The translations under genes and the position numbers were made by a program. The notes beneath the pieces are model-generated. The model worked only from the letters and a program-made list of their open reading frames with translations, was not told where the DNA came from and did no database searches. A stretch of 64,000 bases of DNA from a virus, in the IMG/VR virus record IMGVR_UViG_3300045747_000276, positions 1 through 64,000 of that record, one strand, 5' to 3'. The stretch's first letter is position 1. Every line of letters starts with the position of its first letter. This document shows positions 1 through 8,846 of the stretch, piece after piece.

Positions 1-13
1 CACAGGTGCTATA

Positions 14-970
14 ATGGGAACTAGACAAGATTTAGCAGACTTTGCACTTAGACAACTTGGCGGCGGTGTCGTTAATGTTGAAATATCAGACGATCAGATT
101 GAAGACAACATTAAATTGGCAGTTCAGTACTACCAAGAATTTCACTTTGATGGGACAGAAAGAGACTATGTTTCTAAGCTGATCAACCCAACAAGAATTA
201 CTGTTGCAGATGTTACCGGATTCAATGTAGGGGATAAAGTTACATCATCTGCTGGTGCAATATCCTATGTGTATGACATCAACGCAACATCAAACATCAT
301 AAGTACCATAAAGAATAGAGGGATTCCATGGGCAGTAACAAACACCATAACCAATGGTACTGTCACACAGACTATCTCTGGTGTTGTTCTTGGTGAGATT
401 GACCTTCAATACTTCACACTTGATGATAGTATTTTCAACGTCATCAACATTATCAATACCAGTTCATTGATGAATAACCAATTTGGTGACTTCATGTTCA
501 ATCCTCAGTATCAATTAATGGCACCGGAAGTATTGAATATGGTTAAGGGTGGGGCCGGCATGGGTGGTATAGGATACTTCTACGGTACAATGAATTATAT
601 CTCCCAATTAGATTTTGTATTGAGAAAAGTCAAGTCATTCAGGTTCAATAGAAGAATGAATAAATGTTTTCTAGATATTGATTGGGCATCAGAAGTTCAT
701 GTTGGTGACTACATTGCTATGGAAGTGTATAGAGCACTAGACCCAGAGTCCTACAATGAAGTATATGATGATATGTGGCTTAAAGCGTACACAACTTCAT
801 TGTTCAAAAGACAGTGGGGAACAAACCTCAAAAAATACAGTGGTATGCAAATGCCTGGCGGTATTACATATGATGGCCAAGGTATTTTCGATGAGTCTAT
901 AAGAGAAATTAGGGAATTGGAACAAAAATTAATTGACCAGGAACCACCACTTTTGATGATGGTAGGATAA
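14..970 (+). CDS. T4 gp13-like neck (head completion) protein
   Basis: A 318-residue protein. The N-terminal pattern (DLADFALRQLGG, then DDQIEDNI and QYYQEFHFDGTE around residues 6-50) matches neck protein gp13 of T4-like cyanophages, which closes the filled head and joins it to the tail; T4 gp13 is of similar length. The start is the first ATG in the window reading into this motif. It is followed after one base by the spanin pair, so structural genes probably continue upstream of the window. No late promoter is visible because the upstream sequence is cut off. It could also be another virion protein sharing this N-terminal fold. Confidence 0.65.
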   Translation: MGTRQDLADFALRQLGGGVVNVEISDDQIEDNIKLAVQYYQEFHFDGTERDYVSKLINPTRITVADVTGFNVGDKVTSSAGAISYVYDINATSNIISTIKNRGIPWAVTNTITNGTVTQTISGVVLGEIDLQYFTLDDSIFNVINIINTSSLMNNQFGDFMFNPQYQLMAPEVLNMVKGGAGMGGIGYFYGTMNYISQLDFVLRKVKSFRFNRRMNKCFLDIDWASEVHVGDYIAMEVYRALDPESYNEVYDDMWLKAYTTSLFKRQWGTNLKKYSGMQMPGGITYDGQGIFDESIREIRELEQKLIDQEPPLLMMVG

Positions 971-971
971 T

Positions 972-1370
972 ATGAACTTCATACTTATGTTTTTAAAAAA
1001 TATGTCATTAACTGGCATGTTACTTAGTGGATCTATTGCGTTAAATGCAGGATCTCTCATTTATATCAAATCATTAAGATCTGACCTAGTAGAAGCTCAT
1101 GACTCAGTTGTATTATATGAGTCAGCTAACAAAGATATGGCCAGCAAGATAGAACTTCAGAATGCTGCGTTAAAAGAAGGTGAAAGTAAGTACAATGCTA
1201 CTCAAACTGCACTCGATAAGGTATCTGGCAAAAATGACGCACTTACATCAGAGTTTTCTAAATTTAGAAAAGAACTAGGTGGTAAACCAGTACCTACAAC
1301 ATGTCCAGAATCAATCAATGATCTTAAGACAGTAGTTCAGCCACTTGCCACAGATTGGAATAAAAAATGA
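972..1370 (+). CDS. i-spanin (Rz-like inner-membrane lysis protein)
   Basis: A 132-residue protein with an N-terminal hydrophobic segment (about residues 5-30) followed by a charged, coiled-coil-like region (about 35-105), the layout of Rz-type i-spanins that sit in the inner membrane and span the periplasm. The next gene overlaps its end by four bases (ATGA) and encodes a small lipoprotein, as expected for the o-spanin partner. Together they would fuse inner and outer membranes at lysis, implying a Gram-negative host. The assignment rests on architecture and context, since spanins diverge strongly in sequence. Confidence 0.7.
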   Translation: MNFILMFLKNMSLTGMLLSGSIALNAGSLIYIKSLRSDLVEAHDSVVLYESANKDMASKIELQNAALKEGESKYNATQTALDKVSGKNDALTSEFSKFRKELGGKPVPTTCPESINDLKTVVQPLATDWNKK

Positions 1371-1639
1371 AATTGATCGCTGCTTTATGCATTCCATTTA
1401 TATTGTCAGCTTGCTGCACTAATCCTCCAGCGAATCCTTGTGCTGATAGGCCCATCTACAAGCCATATAAAATAGAAATGCCCATTAGACCCAAATTGGA
1501 GTCTGCAACCATGAGCGCTTTAACTGATGGGCTAGTTGTAAGGTCAGTTGAAAATGACTTCTCTAAGTTAATAGAATATTCTCAAAAGCTAGAAAACATC
1601 TTGACAACTTTACCTTCTGATATCGCCATTAAGCAATAG
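1367..1639 (+). CDS. o-spanin (Rz1-like outer-membrane lipoprotein)
   Basis: A 90-residue product starting with a short lipoprotein signal (MKLIAALCIPFILSACC). The LSAC lipobox predicts cleavage before Cys16 and lipid anchoring. The mature N terminus is proline-rich (NPPANPC), typical for Rz1 proteins. It overlaps the i-spanin gene by ATGA. Its role would be to meet the i-spanin in the periplasm and disrupt the outer membrane. A small hairpin lies just downstream (1651-1667). Confidence 0.7.
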   Translation: MKLIAALCIPFILSACCTNPPANPCADRPIYKPYKIEMPIRPKLESATMSALTDGLVVRSVENDFSKLIEYSQKLENILTTLPSDIAIKQ

Positions 1640-1650
1640 ATTTGATTTAA

Positions 1651-1667
1651 CAATCACTTCGTGATTG
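1651..1667 (+). terminator. short hairpin after the spanin genes
   Basis: CAATCAC-TTC-GTGATTG forms a perfect 7-bp stem with a three-base loop directly behind the o-spanin stop. No long T run follows immediately, so termination is possible but not certain. Confidence 0.4.
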
Positions 1668-1746
1668 ACTTCGTGACCTTAATCTTCTTTTAATCACATC
1701 TAATACAATATAATTAATTTACATTACACAGCAGCAGAAGCAGTTA

Positions 1747-1800
1747 TGTCAAATGTAAGACATCAGGGAATTAATGTCAAATTTATTTTCATATTTGACA
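1747..1800 (+). promoter_or_regulatory. TGTCAAAT repeats overlapping the primase promoter
   Basis: TGTCAAAT occurs at 1747-1754 and 1775-1782, and in inverted form (ATTTGACA) at 1793-1800, where it overlaps the -35 box. The arrangement looks like an operator with direct and inverted sites. No repressor is identified. Confidence 0.35.
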
Positions 1801-1823
1801 CAAACTCACGTTGTCATTACAAT
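1795..1823 (+). promoter_or_regulatory. sigma70-type early promoter
   Basis: TTGACA (1795-1800), 17-base spacer, TACAAT (1818-1823). It would start transcription just upstream of the primase gene at about 1830. Confidence 0.6.
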
Positions 1824-1856
1824 TGACACAATCCTGAAATATTATGAGTTTAAATT

Positions 1857-2906
1857 ATGCCTTTGTGGTTAGATGCGCAGTATGCAAAATTAATGGGGCA
1901 CCGGTTAGAGGGTTGGCAGGTCAAGTTAGATAGTGGCGGCAAGTTCGCTGCAAACTTCAGGTGCCCCTTATGTGGTGACTCACAAAAAAACAAGTCAAAG
2001 AAACGTGGTAACTTCTTCACGCAAGAGAATGACGTTTATTTTAAGTGTTTCAATTGTATGCCTGACCAGGCATTGCACTTTGGTACATTCTTAAAAGACC
2101 AAGACCATTACTTATATCAGCAGTATGCTGTGGAACGGTATAAGCAGAACACAGATGGTCATACACACACCAAAAAAGATATAGATTGGTCTGTTAAAAT
2201 ACTTAAGGTCGAACCTACCCTTAAATCCCAGGATATCCTTAAAGGAACAACTTGTGTTGAGGATCTGCCTAAAGGTCACCCAGCATTGGATTATGTAATC
2301 AATAGACAGATTCCAGAGCAGTATTGGGCAGAGATATTTTACGCACCTAAATTCATGGCATGGGCATCAACAAACTCTGATAGGTTCAATCTCAAAGAAG
2401 GTGCCAAAGATCATCCTAGGCTTATAATCCCATGGTTTGACACAGATTTCAAAATATTCACATATCAAGCAAGGGCCTTTGGAAAAGAAACTCCAAAATA
2501 CTACACTATAAATGTTGAGACTAAAACTAACAAGTATTTTGGAGAAAATAGGTTAAACCCCAATCGCAGGGTTTATGTGGTTGAAGGTCCAATAGACTCG
2601 TTCTTTTTACCAAATTCTGTGGCGGTGGGATCATCAGCGCTAACATTATTTGATGAAAAAGGCATGGATGTGATATATTGTTATGACAATGAGGCCCGAA
2701 ATAAGGAAATAGTCCATATCATTGAAAAATGTATCCTAGAAGGCAAAAAAACAGTTCTTTACCCAGATAATTACATATACAAGGATATAAATGATGCAGT
2801 TGTTAAAGGTGGTATGTCTCCTAAGGACATCGTTAAGATGTTAGATGAAAATACATACAGTGGTTTGAGAGCGAGAATGAAATTTAATGATTGGAGAAAA
2901 GTATGA
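1857..2906 (+). CDS. DNA primase (T4 gp61-like)
   Basis: A 349-residue primase that makes RNA primers for lagging-strand synthesis with the replicative helicase. An N-terminal zinc-binding region is visible (CPLCGDSQKNKSKKRG near residues 37-52 and FKCFNC near 64-69), followed by a Toprim-like core with VVEGPIDSFF and DIINDA-like motifs toward residues 240-320. It is the first gene of a replication and nucleotide-metabolism run and overlaps the next gene. No clear ribosome binding site precedes the ATG. Confidence 0.85.
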   Translation: MPLWLDAQYAKLMGHRLEGWQVKLDSGGKFAANFRCPLCGDSQKNKSKKRGNFFTQENDVYFKCFNCMPDQALHFGTFLKDQDHYLYQQYAVERYKQNTDGHTHTKKDIDWSVKILKVEPTLKSQDILKGTTCVEDLPKGHPALDYVINRQIPEQYWAEIFYAPKFMAWASTNSDRFNLKEGAKDHPRLIIPWFDTDFKIFTYQARAFGKETPKYYTINVETKTNKYFGENRLNPNRRVYVVEGPIDSFFLPNSVAVGSSALTLFDEKGMDVIYCYDNEARNKEIVHIIEKCILEGKKTVLYPDNYIYKDINDAVVKGGMSPKDIVKMLDENTYSGLRARMKFNDWRKV

Positions 2907-3115
2907 AAACGTATAAGTTTGAAAGTTATGATGAAGATTCAAATGTCAAAACAGTCGTAGAGTTCGATACAGAATCAGATATGTGGTCTGGGTACGAGGG
3001 TCCAATGTATAACTTCTTCAATTTCCTTAAGGGAAGTGGGTTTGTGTTTGATCTGGAAGATAGTATTGGGATTATGCAGGGCAACGGCGATTTCAAAGCT
3101 GCTGCTGAGGGTTAA
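2903..3115 (+). CDS. small acidic protein of unknown function
   Basis: A 70-residue acidic protein (starts MKTYKFESYDEDSNV). The ATG at 2903 overlaps the primase stop and has GGAGA nine bases upstream, better than an in-frame TTG further up. It is not recognised. Its position between primase and ThyX places it in the early metabolic operon. Confidence 0.55.
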   Translation: MKTYKFESYDEDSNVKTVVEFDTESDMWSGYEGPMYNFFNFLKGSGFVFDLEDSIGIMQGNGDFKAAAEG

Positions 3116-3116
3116 T

Positions 3117-3977
3117 ATGAGTGAAGTTAAATTGGTGTCGGTTTCCCACTCAAGAAACATTGAGGGTGTCAAAACTGCAGAGGAATTCATTGCTTATACT
3201 GCAAGGGTGTCGAACCCAACGAATCAGATTAACAATGAAACTGCGCCTAAGCTATTGGCGTATTTAGTCAAACACTCCCATTGGAGTCCGTTTGAGATGG
3301 TTAATGTGTGTATTGAAATTAAGACTACTAGAGATATAGGTCGTCAAATTTTGAGGCACAGGTCATTTTCATTCCAAGAATTCAGTCAGAGATATGCTGA
3401 AGTGAATGATAACTTCGAGTTTCGTGAAGCGCGAATTCAGGATTTAAAGAATAGGCAGAACAGTTTGCCTATTGATAATGATTCTACATTGAGTGGTGTA
3501 TGGGAAGAAATACAGCGAAAGGTTGCTATTCAAGCTAGGGATTCCTACAATAAGGCAATTGAATTGGGTATTGCCAAGGAACAAGCTAGGGCGGTCCTTC
3601 CCGAAGGTATGACAAAGAGCACAATGTATATGTCTGGTACATTGCGGTCATGGATTCACTATTGTCAACTTAGAATGGCGAATGGTACACAATTGGAACA
3701 TCAATTAGTTGCAATTGCGTGTTGGAAAATCATCACAGAGGAATTTCCGTCCCTTAATACTCTCATTGAACACGATACTGAAAAATCTGCAGAACCCGTA
3801 AAAACAGGAGTGCCAGAGCAGATCAACAAATCTGCATTTTTCTCTATGATGGACGAGTGGGCCCAAGCTAACCTACCACCTATTCCTAAAAATTGGAGAG
3901 ATGCAAAGTTACCTGATGAAAAACCACCAGCTAAATGGGATCAGATGGGTGGAGTTCCTGTGAGTAGTGTTCAATGA
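3117..3977 (+). CDS. thyX: flavin-dependent thymidylate synthase ThyX
   Basis: A 286-residue ThyX that makes dTMP from dUMP with FAD and methylenetetrahydrofolate. The family signature RHRSFSFQEFSQRY is at residues 80-93, and the conserved basic, dUMP-binding C-terminal part (QARAVLPEG) is present. The start at 3117 follows the previous stop directly. It works with the neighbouring dUTPase (dUMP supply) and ribonucleotide reductase. Confidence is high. Confidence 0.95.
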   Translation: MSEVKLVSVSHSRNIEGVKTAEEFIAYTARVSNPTNQINNETAPKLLAYLVKHSHWSPFEMVNVCIEIKTTRDIGRQILRHRSFSFQEFSQRYAEVNDNFEFREARIQDLKNRQNSLPIDNDSTLSGVWEEIQRKVAIQARDSYNKAIELGIAKEQARAVLPEGMTKSTMYMSGTLRSWIHYCQLRMANGTQLEHQLVAIACWKIITEEFPSLNTLIEHDTEKSAEPVKTGVPEQINKSAFFSMMDEWAQANLPPIPKNWRDAKLPDEKPPAKWDQMGGVPVSSVQ

Positions 3978-4624
3978 AGATAGAAACCGTTAGTGGGGTA
4001 AAGTTCAATACATTTACACCTGACCCAAATGATGTCAGGTTAGATGATATTGCGTGGGCAACTAGTAGAATGCCCAGATTCGCTGGCCACACTATTCCTA
4101 TGCTACCATATTCTGTTGCACAGCATGCTGTCGCTGTGTCTAACGAACTTCTTCGGATGTTTGATAGTGGTGCATATGATCAATATGGTGAGGAAATGTC
4201 ATCTTTGATTTATGATTACCTTGATATGTATAATTTCGATGCAAAATTGAAATTCAAAATGGCTATGCACGGATTAATGCACGACGCTGCAGAGGCATAT
4301 ATTGGAGACATCCCATCACCGGTGAAACATCTTCCTGGGTTATGTGATGCGATCAAATCCATTGAAGACGGTATTCTTAAAGCTATATATACATCATTCA
4401 AAATAGAATATCCTACAGAAGAAGAGTGGGTGTTCATACATCATGCAGACATGGTCCAGCGCACCATCGAAGCATATAATTTCATGCATAGCAGAGGAAA
4501 AGATTGGGGTGATCTACCTGACGTATCTTTACGGCGACTTCAGGCATTCAACCCACCTATGCCGTCGATCCAGGCATATGATGAGTTTTTAGAAAAGTTT
4601 AGATATTTGAGAGGAAAAATATGA
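3974..4624 (+). CDS. HD-domain phosphohydrolase (YfbR-like nucleotidase)
   Basis: A 216-residue protein with His51, His103-Asp104 (MHDAAEAYIGD) and a later HADMV segment, the metal-binding pattern of HD phosphohydrolases such as the 5'-deoxynucleotidase YfbR. It probably dephosphorylates deoxynucleotides inside the nucleotide-metabolism operon. It overlaps thyX and the dUTPase gene by four bases each. Confidence 0.75.
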   Translation: MKIETVSGVKFNTFTPDPNDVRLDDIAWATSRMPRFAGHTIPMLPYSVAQHAVAVSNELLRMFDSGAYDQYGEEMSSLIYDYLDMYNFDAKLKFKMAMHGLMHDAAEAYIGDIPSPVKHLPGLCDAIKSIEDGILKAIYTSFKIEYPTEEEWVFIHHADMVQRTIEAYNFMHSRGKDWGDLPDVSLRRLQAFNPPMPSIQAYDEFLEKFRYLRGKI

Positions 4625-5172
4625 GTTTAGATGTGAGACAACCAACGACATTTAGGAATGTGCCTATGCAAACAGCGGCGGCACAACAAGAGAACAAGAT
4701 GCCTTCTCCAGAGGAAATGCGAAGCATGATTCCAAAGGCACCAGTCCGTGTCATTAACAAATCCAAACACCCTTTACCACAATATGAAACCAGTGGTGCA
4801 TCTGGTATGGATGTAAAAGCAAATCTGGAAACAGACAAGATGATGATTTCATCAGGTGAAACTGCTTTGGTTCCCACAGGTCTGTTTGTTGAAATTCCAC
4901 CAGGTCTTGAAATTCAAGTTAGACCAAGAAGTGGTATGTCATTGAAGACAAAGATGCGAGTATGCAATAGCCCAGGAACAATCGACTCTTGCTATCGTGG
5001 CGAGGTTAAAGTCATTATGGAGAACACTGGGGTGGAACCGTTTGCAATTAACGACGGTGACCGAATCGCACAATTAGTATTGTGCCCTGTCATTCAAGTT
5101 CAATGGCAAGAGACCGAAACATTGTCTGAAACAGACCGTGGTGTAGGTGGTTTCGGTAGTACTGGCAAATAA
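4621..5172 (+). CDS. dut: dUTP diphosphatase
   Basis: A 183-residue trimeric-type dUTPase with the five family motifs: ASGMDVKA, RPRSGMS, the GTIDSCYRGEVKV uracil-binding hairpin, GDRIAQL, and the C-terminal RGVGGFGSTG arm. An extra N-terminal extension of about 40 residues precedes the core. It converts dUTP to dUMP, feeding ThyX and keeping uracil out of DNA. Confidence 0.95.
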   Translation: MSLDVRQPTTFRNVPMQTAAAQQENKMPSPEEMRSMIPKAPVRVINKSKHPLPQYETSGASGMDVKANLETDKMMISSGETALVPTGLFVEIPPGLEIQVRPRSGMSLKTKMRVCNSPGTIDSCYRGEVKVIMENTGVEPFAINDGDRIAQLVLCPVIQVQWQETETLSETDRGVGGFGSTGK

Positions 5173-5192
5173 TTAAAATAATAAGGAAGAGC

Positions 5193-7736
5193 ATGACACG
5201 TTTTATTGAACCCTTCGCAGAAGAAATCTGGAATCAAACATACAAAGATCATAATGACAAAGACATTAATGACAATCTACGAAGAGTTGCTAAAGCAGTA
5301 GCTTCGGTAGAGACAACTGAGATTGATAAAATCAAATGGGGGCAATTGTTTTATGATTTATTGACGGATTTTAAGGGTACTTGTGGTGGAAGAACATATT
5401 CAAACGCTGGTACAGAATGGAAGGGAACAACGCTATTAAACTGTTTTGTTTCACCTAGATCGACCTCAGACATTGATTCATTAGACGTTATCATTGACGA
5501 TCTGAAAAATCAGGCATTCACTCTAAAATCAGAGGGTGGTTGGGGTCAGAATTTCAGCTGGATCCGTCCTAGAGGTTCATTTATTGCTGGTGTTGGTGTT
5601 GAGACACCAGGTGCAGTAAAGTACATGGAGCTTTACGACAAAGCATCAGAAATCATTACTGCTGGATCAGGTAAAAAGAGCACAAATAAGAAGTCCAAAG
5701 GTAAGATCCGCAAGGGTGCTATGATGGGTGTTCTAGACGTGTGGCATCCAGATATTGTTGAATTTGTTACTGCCAAACAGAGTTCTGGTAGACTGACAAA
5801 GTTTAACATATCAGTTAATTTCACAAATGAATTTATGCAACGGTTGGATAAAATCAATGAGTTGAATCCTATTGATGACGCAGTTGAGATTGCAAAATTA
5901 GATGAATGGGAATTGAAATTTCCTGACACTTCATTTGAAAAGTACAAGAATGAATGGGACGGCAATATAAAGACTTGGGAATCTAATGGGTACCCAATTG
6001 AAAAATATCAAACTATCTCTGTTAAGTGGTTGTGGAATTTGGTTATGGAATCCACATATAACAGAGCAGAACCTGGTGTTCTATTCTTAGATAGAGCCAA
6101 CGAGTTCAATCCATTGTATTATGGTGAAACGATCATAGCAACAAATCCTTGTGGTGAACAAACTCTGGCTCCAGGTGGTGTTTGCTGCCTGGGGTCATTG
6201 AACCTGACACAGTTTATTTCAGCAGATAATGAATTTGATCTTGTTAAGTTGACAAAATACACCAAGATTATGGTTCGGTTCTTAGATAATGTAAATGAAT
6301 ATTCAAATGCACCTCTACCAGAATACATTGATTCTATGCGTAACAAACGTCGTATTGGTATTGGTGTTCTAGGTTGGGGATCTGCATTGTTCATGCTTAA
6401 AACTAGATTCGCATCCCCTGCTGCTGCGGTTTTGCGTGATCAGGTCATGAGCACTATTGCCAAGGCATCATATGAAGCATCTATTGATTTGGCAATAGAA
6501 AAAGGCATGTTTAAATACTGTGACCCATCAAAACATGCAGCAGGCAAATTTGTAAGTTCAATTGGTCTATCTGCAGGTTATATGAAGAAGTTGACGACAA
6601 CAGGAATTCGCAATAGTTCTCTGCTGTCTATCCAACCAACAGGGAACACAGGTATTTTAGCCAATATGGTATCCGGCGGATTAGAACCAATCTTTATGCC
6701 TGAATATGTTAGAACAGTAACAGTGGGCAAAGTGCCAGATGATATGCTATCATTTACACCAAAGTGGTATGAAGGTGCATGGCAAGAAACAGACGTATTT
6801 AAATTCACTAAGGAAGGTGATGAAGAAATTTTGAAAGCTGTTGTAGATGGTACAACATACAAAATTGATAAAAATCGTGGATTGACAAAAGAAGTTGCTT
6901 GTATTGATTATGGTGTTCGTTGGTTAAAAGACAACAATCTATGGGAAGAAAACGCAGCTTGGGCAGCAACAGCCCTTAATGGTCTCACCGCAGAAGATCA
7001 TCTGAATGATTTGATTGGGTTCGCTCGCTGGGTGGATTCGGCAATGTCAAAAACAATCAATGTACCTAATGATTATTCGTTTGAAGATTTTAAAAACATC
7101 TATATGACTGCTTATCATTCAGGTGTGGTAAAAGGTGTTACAACATATAGGTCAGGTACTATGACAGCTGTTTTGTCATCAAAAGAGAGCACCACTAATG
7201 GATATGATGAAGAAGTCATTTTAGACACAGTCAAAATGTCAGACTCAGCAGATGCATCAATGAAGGTTCTTAGGGCAGAAGGTAGGAAATGGTACTTGAC
7301 AGTGGTCTGGAATGAAACTAAGAGCAGGCCACAAGCATTGTTCGTTCATACCAATCATCACGAGAAGACTGTACCAACGCACGATGCCTCTGACAAGATG
7401 ATTCAACTTGCTAGGGACAAAGGAATTCCACAAAAGTTCATTGATGATGTAGAATCCAAAGTGTCGTCTGATACAAATACTACAAAGTTGACACGAATTA
7501 TTTCATTGCTGTTACGGCATGGTGTGTTGATCAAGAATATTGTGGCAGTGCTCGACAGAGTAGATGGTGTATTTGTTGGAACCTTCTTGTTTCAGATCAA
7601 GAAATTCCTAAGCTCTTTTATCAAAGACGGCGAGAAGGTTGAAGGTGAGCTTTGTCGAGAATGTGGATCAGATAAAGTTGTTTTCCGTGAGGGTTGCAAA
7701 ATCTGTGTTTCTTGTGGCTCGAGTAGGTGCGGGTGA
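5193..7736 (+). CDS. nrdJ: class II (adenosylcobalamin) ribonucleotide reductase
   Basis: An 847-residue single-chain reductase that makes deoxynucleotides. LLNCFVSP (Cys84), NPCGEQ (318-323, with Cys320 and Glu322 at the radical site), and a C-terminal cysteine-rich zinc ribbon (CRECGSDK to CGSSRCG) are those of NrdJ. No small subunit gene is adjacent, consistent with class II. This B12-dependent class is common in marine phages and removes the need for oxygen or a tyrosyl radical. The next gene starts within its stop (TGATG). Confidence 0.9.
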   Translation: MTRFIEPFAEEIWNQTYKDHNDKDINDNLRRVAKAVASVETTEIDKIKWGQLFYDLLTDFKGTCGGRTYSNAGTEWKGTTLLNCFVSPRSTSDIDSLDVIIDDLKNQAFTLKSEGGWGQNFSWIRPRGSFIAGVGVETPGAVKYMELYDKASEIITAGSGKKSTNKKSKGKIRKGAMMGVLDVWHPDIVEFVTAKQSSGRLTKFNISVNFTNEFMQRLDKINELNPIDDAVEIAKLDEWELKFPDTSFEKYKNEWDGNIKTWESNGYPIEKYQTISVKWLWNLVMESTYNRAEPGVLFLDRANEFNPLYYGETIIATNPCGEQTLAPGGVCCLGSLNLTQFISADNEFDLVKLTKYTKIMVRFLDNVNEYSNAPLPEYIDSMRNKRRIGIGVLGWGSALFMLKTRFASPAAAVLRDQVMSTIAKASYEASIDLAIEKGMFKYCDPSKHAAGKFVSSIGLSAGYMKKLTTTGIRNSSLLSIQPTGNTGILANMVSGGLEPIFMPEYVRTVTVGKVPDDMLSFTPKWYEGAWQETDVFKFTKEGDEEILKAVVDGTTYKIDKNRGLTKEVACIDYGVRWLKDNNLWEENAAWAATALNGLTAEDHLNDLIGFARWVDSAMSKTINVPNDYSFEDFKNIYMTAYHSGVVKGVTTYRSGTMTAVLSSKESTTNGYDEEVILDTVKMSDSADASMKVLRAEGRKWYLTVVWNETKSRPQALFVHTNHHEKTVPTHDASDKMIQLARDKGIPQKFIDDVESKVSSDTNTTKLTRIISLLLRHGVLIKNIVAVLDRVDGVFVGTFLFQIKKFLSSFIKDGEKVEGELCRECGSDKVVFREGCKICVSCGSSRCG

Positions 7737-7990
7737 TGAGGGATTTAACAATAATCTCTAGCATTCTTGATGAAATAGCATTAGAAAAACCATTGGATTG
7801 GGAATCATACAACTATGAAGGTATGCGCGATGTGGCAATTCAAAGCACATTAGAACAGTATTTTTCATTGATACATAATGTTAAGATGAACGGTGAATTG
7901 CAGGAGATAGCTCTGCTCTCCGTGATGTCTTATTTGGTGTTGGAGAACACCCAATTATGGCTAGAAATAACAAAAATGAAAAAGGGATAG
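7736..7990 (+). CDS. unknown 84-residue protein
   Basis: Starts at the ATG overlapping the reductase stop and predicts an alpha-helical protein (MRDLTIISSILDEIALEK). It is not recognised. Tight coupling suggests co-translation with nrdJ. An upstream in-frame GTG exists but lies inside nrdJ. Confidence 0.5.
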   Translation: MRDLTIISSILDEIALEKPLDWESYNYEGMRDVAIQSTLEQYFSLIHNVKMNGELQEIALLSVMSYLVLENTQLWLEITKMKKG

Positions 7991-7992
7991 CA

Positions 7993-8145
7993 ATGGCAAA
8001 AAAAGAAAAATTCTGTTATGAATGTGACGTACCATTCACAGTGAAAGGCCCTTTGGGGTTTGAAGTCAATTATTGCCCAGCTTGTGGAGAAGAATTGGGT
8101 TCAGGTGAGGACAATGAATTTGAGGATGAAGAGTTAGACGAGTAA
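7993..8145 (+). CDS. small zinc-ribbon protein
   Basis: A 50-residue protein with CYEC and CPACG pairs (a four-cysteine zinc ribbon) and a very acidic tail (EDNEFEDEELDE). The function is unknown; such proteins often contact nucleic acid or larger complexes. Its end faces the convergent endonuclease gene with a 12-base overlap. Confidence 0.55.
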   Translation: MAKKEKFCYECDVPFTVKGPLGFEVNYCPACGEELGSGEDNEFEDEELDE

Positions 8146-8583
8146 TATTGCCTTACGCAAGTTGTCAATATCGTCTTTTTTAACCCATGTTCTATAGACT
8201 TTAGCTCTTATATTTTCATTGAGCCAGTCGTGAGACTCTAGGGCGCCTACAGTGTAGAGCGCCCATTCTTCGCAGTAGGCAAGCGAACCTTTGCTTGTGC
8301 AAAATGTCAAAACTTCTCTGGTGAAGTCCGTTGTCCCGTGGTCCTTAATATATGCTTTGAGGAATGGCGATGATGACCAGTACGTTTTCCAATCCGACTC
8401 TTTCCGTATTTTCTTTTTCTTGCCTGCAACCATCTTGGTTGATGCTGAGGTTAGCAACTTCCTGCCTATGTACTTTTTTCCTGTGGAAACTTGACGTATG
8501 ATGTATATGAACCCTAGTGCGTTCGCTGGGATGTCAGTTGGCAACAGCGGTTTGCCCAAAAATTTCCATTCATTATCAACCAT
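8134..8583 (-). CDS. GIY-YIG-like endonuclease
   Basis: A 149-residue product on the minus strand, against the direction of its neighbours. The GFIYIIRQVSTGKKYIGRKLL segment (about 23-43) matches a GIY-YIG catalytic start, followed by a basic stretch (KKKKIRKESDWKTYW) and a later glutamate (YCEEWAL) in the expected order. This layout fits free-standing phage homing or restriction-type nucleases. Isolated opposite orientation suggests a mobile gene. Confidence 0.65.
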   Translation of the reverse strand: MVDNEWKFLGKPLLPTDIPANALGFIYIIRQVSTGKKYIGRKLLTSASTKMVAGKKKKIRKESDWKTYWSSSPFLKAYIKDHGTTDFTREVLTFCTSKGSLAYCEEWALYTVGALESHDWLNENIRAKVYRTWVKKDDIDNLRKAILLV

Positions 8584-8595
8584 TTAGGTCATCCC

Positions 8596-8624
8596 TTTAC
8601 ATTTAAGTTGCAATGTGCAACAAT
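8596..8624 (+). promoter_or_regulatory. early promoter
   Basis: TTTACA (8596-8601), 17 bases, AACAAT (8619-8624). The bases after the -35 (TTTAAGTTGCAATGTGCAA) match the TTTAAGT extension shared by other early promoters here. It serves the 47-residue gene at 8656. Confidence 0.5.
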
Positions 8625-8655
8625 ATATGTATGTGTTTGAAATTTGAGGTGTTGT

Positions 8656-8799
8656 ATGGTTGCTTGGGATGTGTTTATTGATGGCAAGTTGACAGATACT
8701 GTGTTCTTCTCTTTCGCTTGTGATAAGGAATACTTAATTCGATCTCTGATCATGTTTGACGGACTTCCGGATAATATTGAGGTCAAGATAAAGTATTGA
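8656..8799 (+). CDS. 47-residue protein of unknown function
   Basis: Short open frame (MVAWDVFIDGKLTDTV...) between its own early promoter and the next one, whose -35 overlaps its stop. The upstream GAGG at 8647 is a fair ribosome binding site. It is not recognised. Confidence 0.45.
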   Translation: MVAWDVFIDGKLTDTVFFSFACDKEYLIRSLIMFDGLPDNIEVKIKY

Positions 8800-8824
8800 C
8801 ATAAAAGTAAATATGTGTCACAAT
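8796..8824 (+). promoter_or_regulatory. early promoter
   Basis: TTGACA (8796-8801), 17 bases including AAAAGT, CACAAT (8819-8824), upstream of the phosphoesterase gene at 8847. Confidence 0.5.
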
Positions 8825-8846
8825 CATTAACAATTCAAGGAAATTT

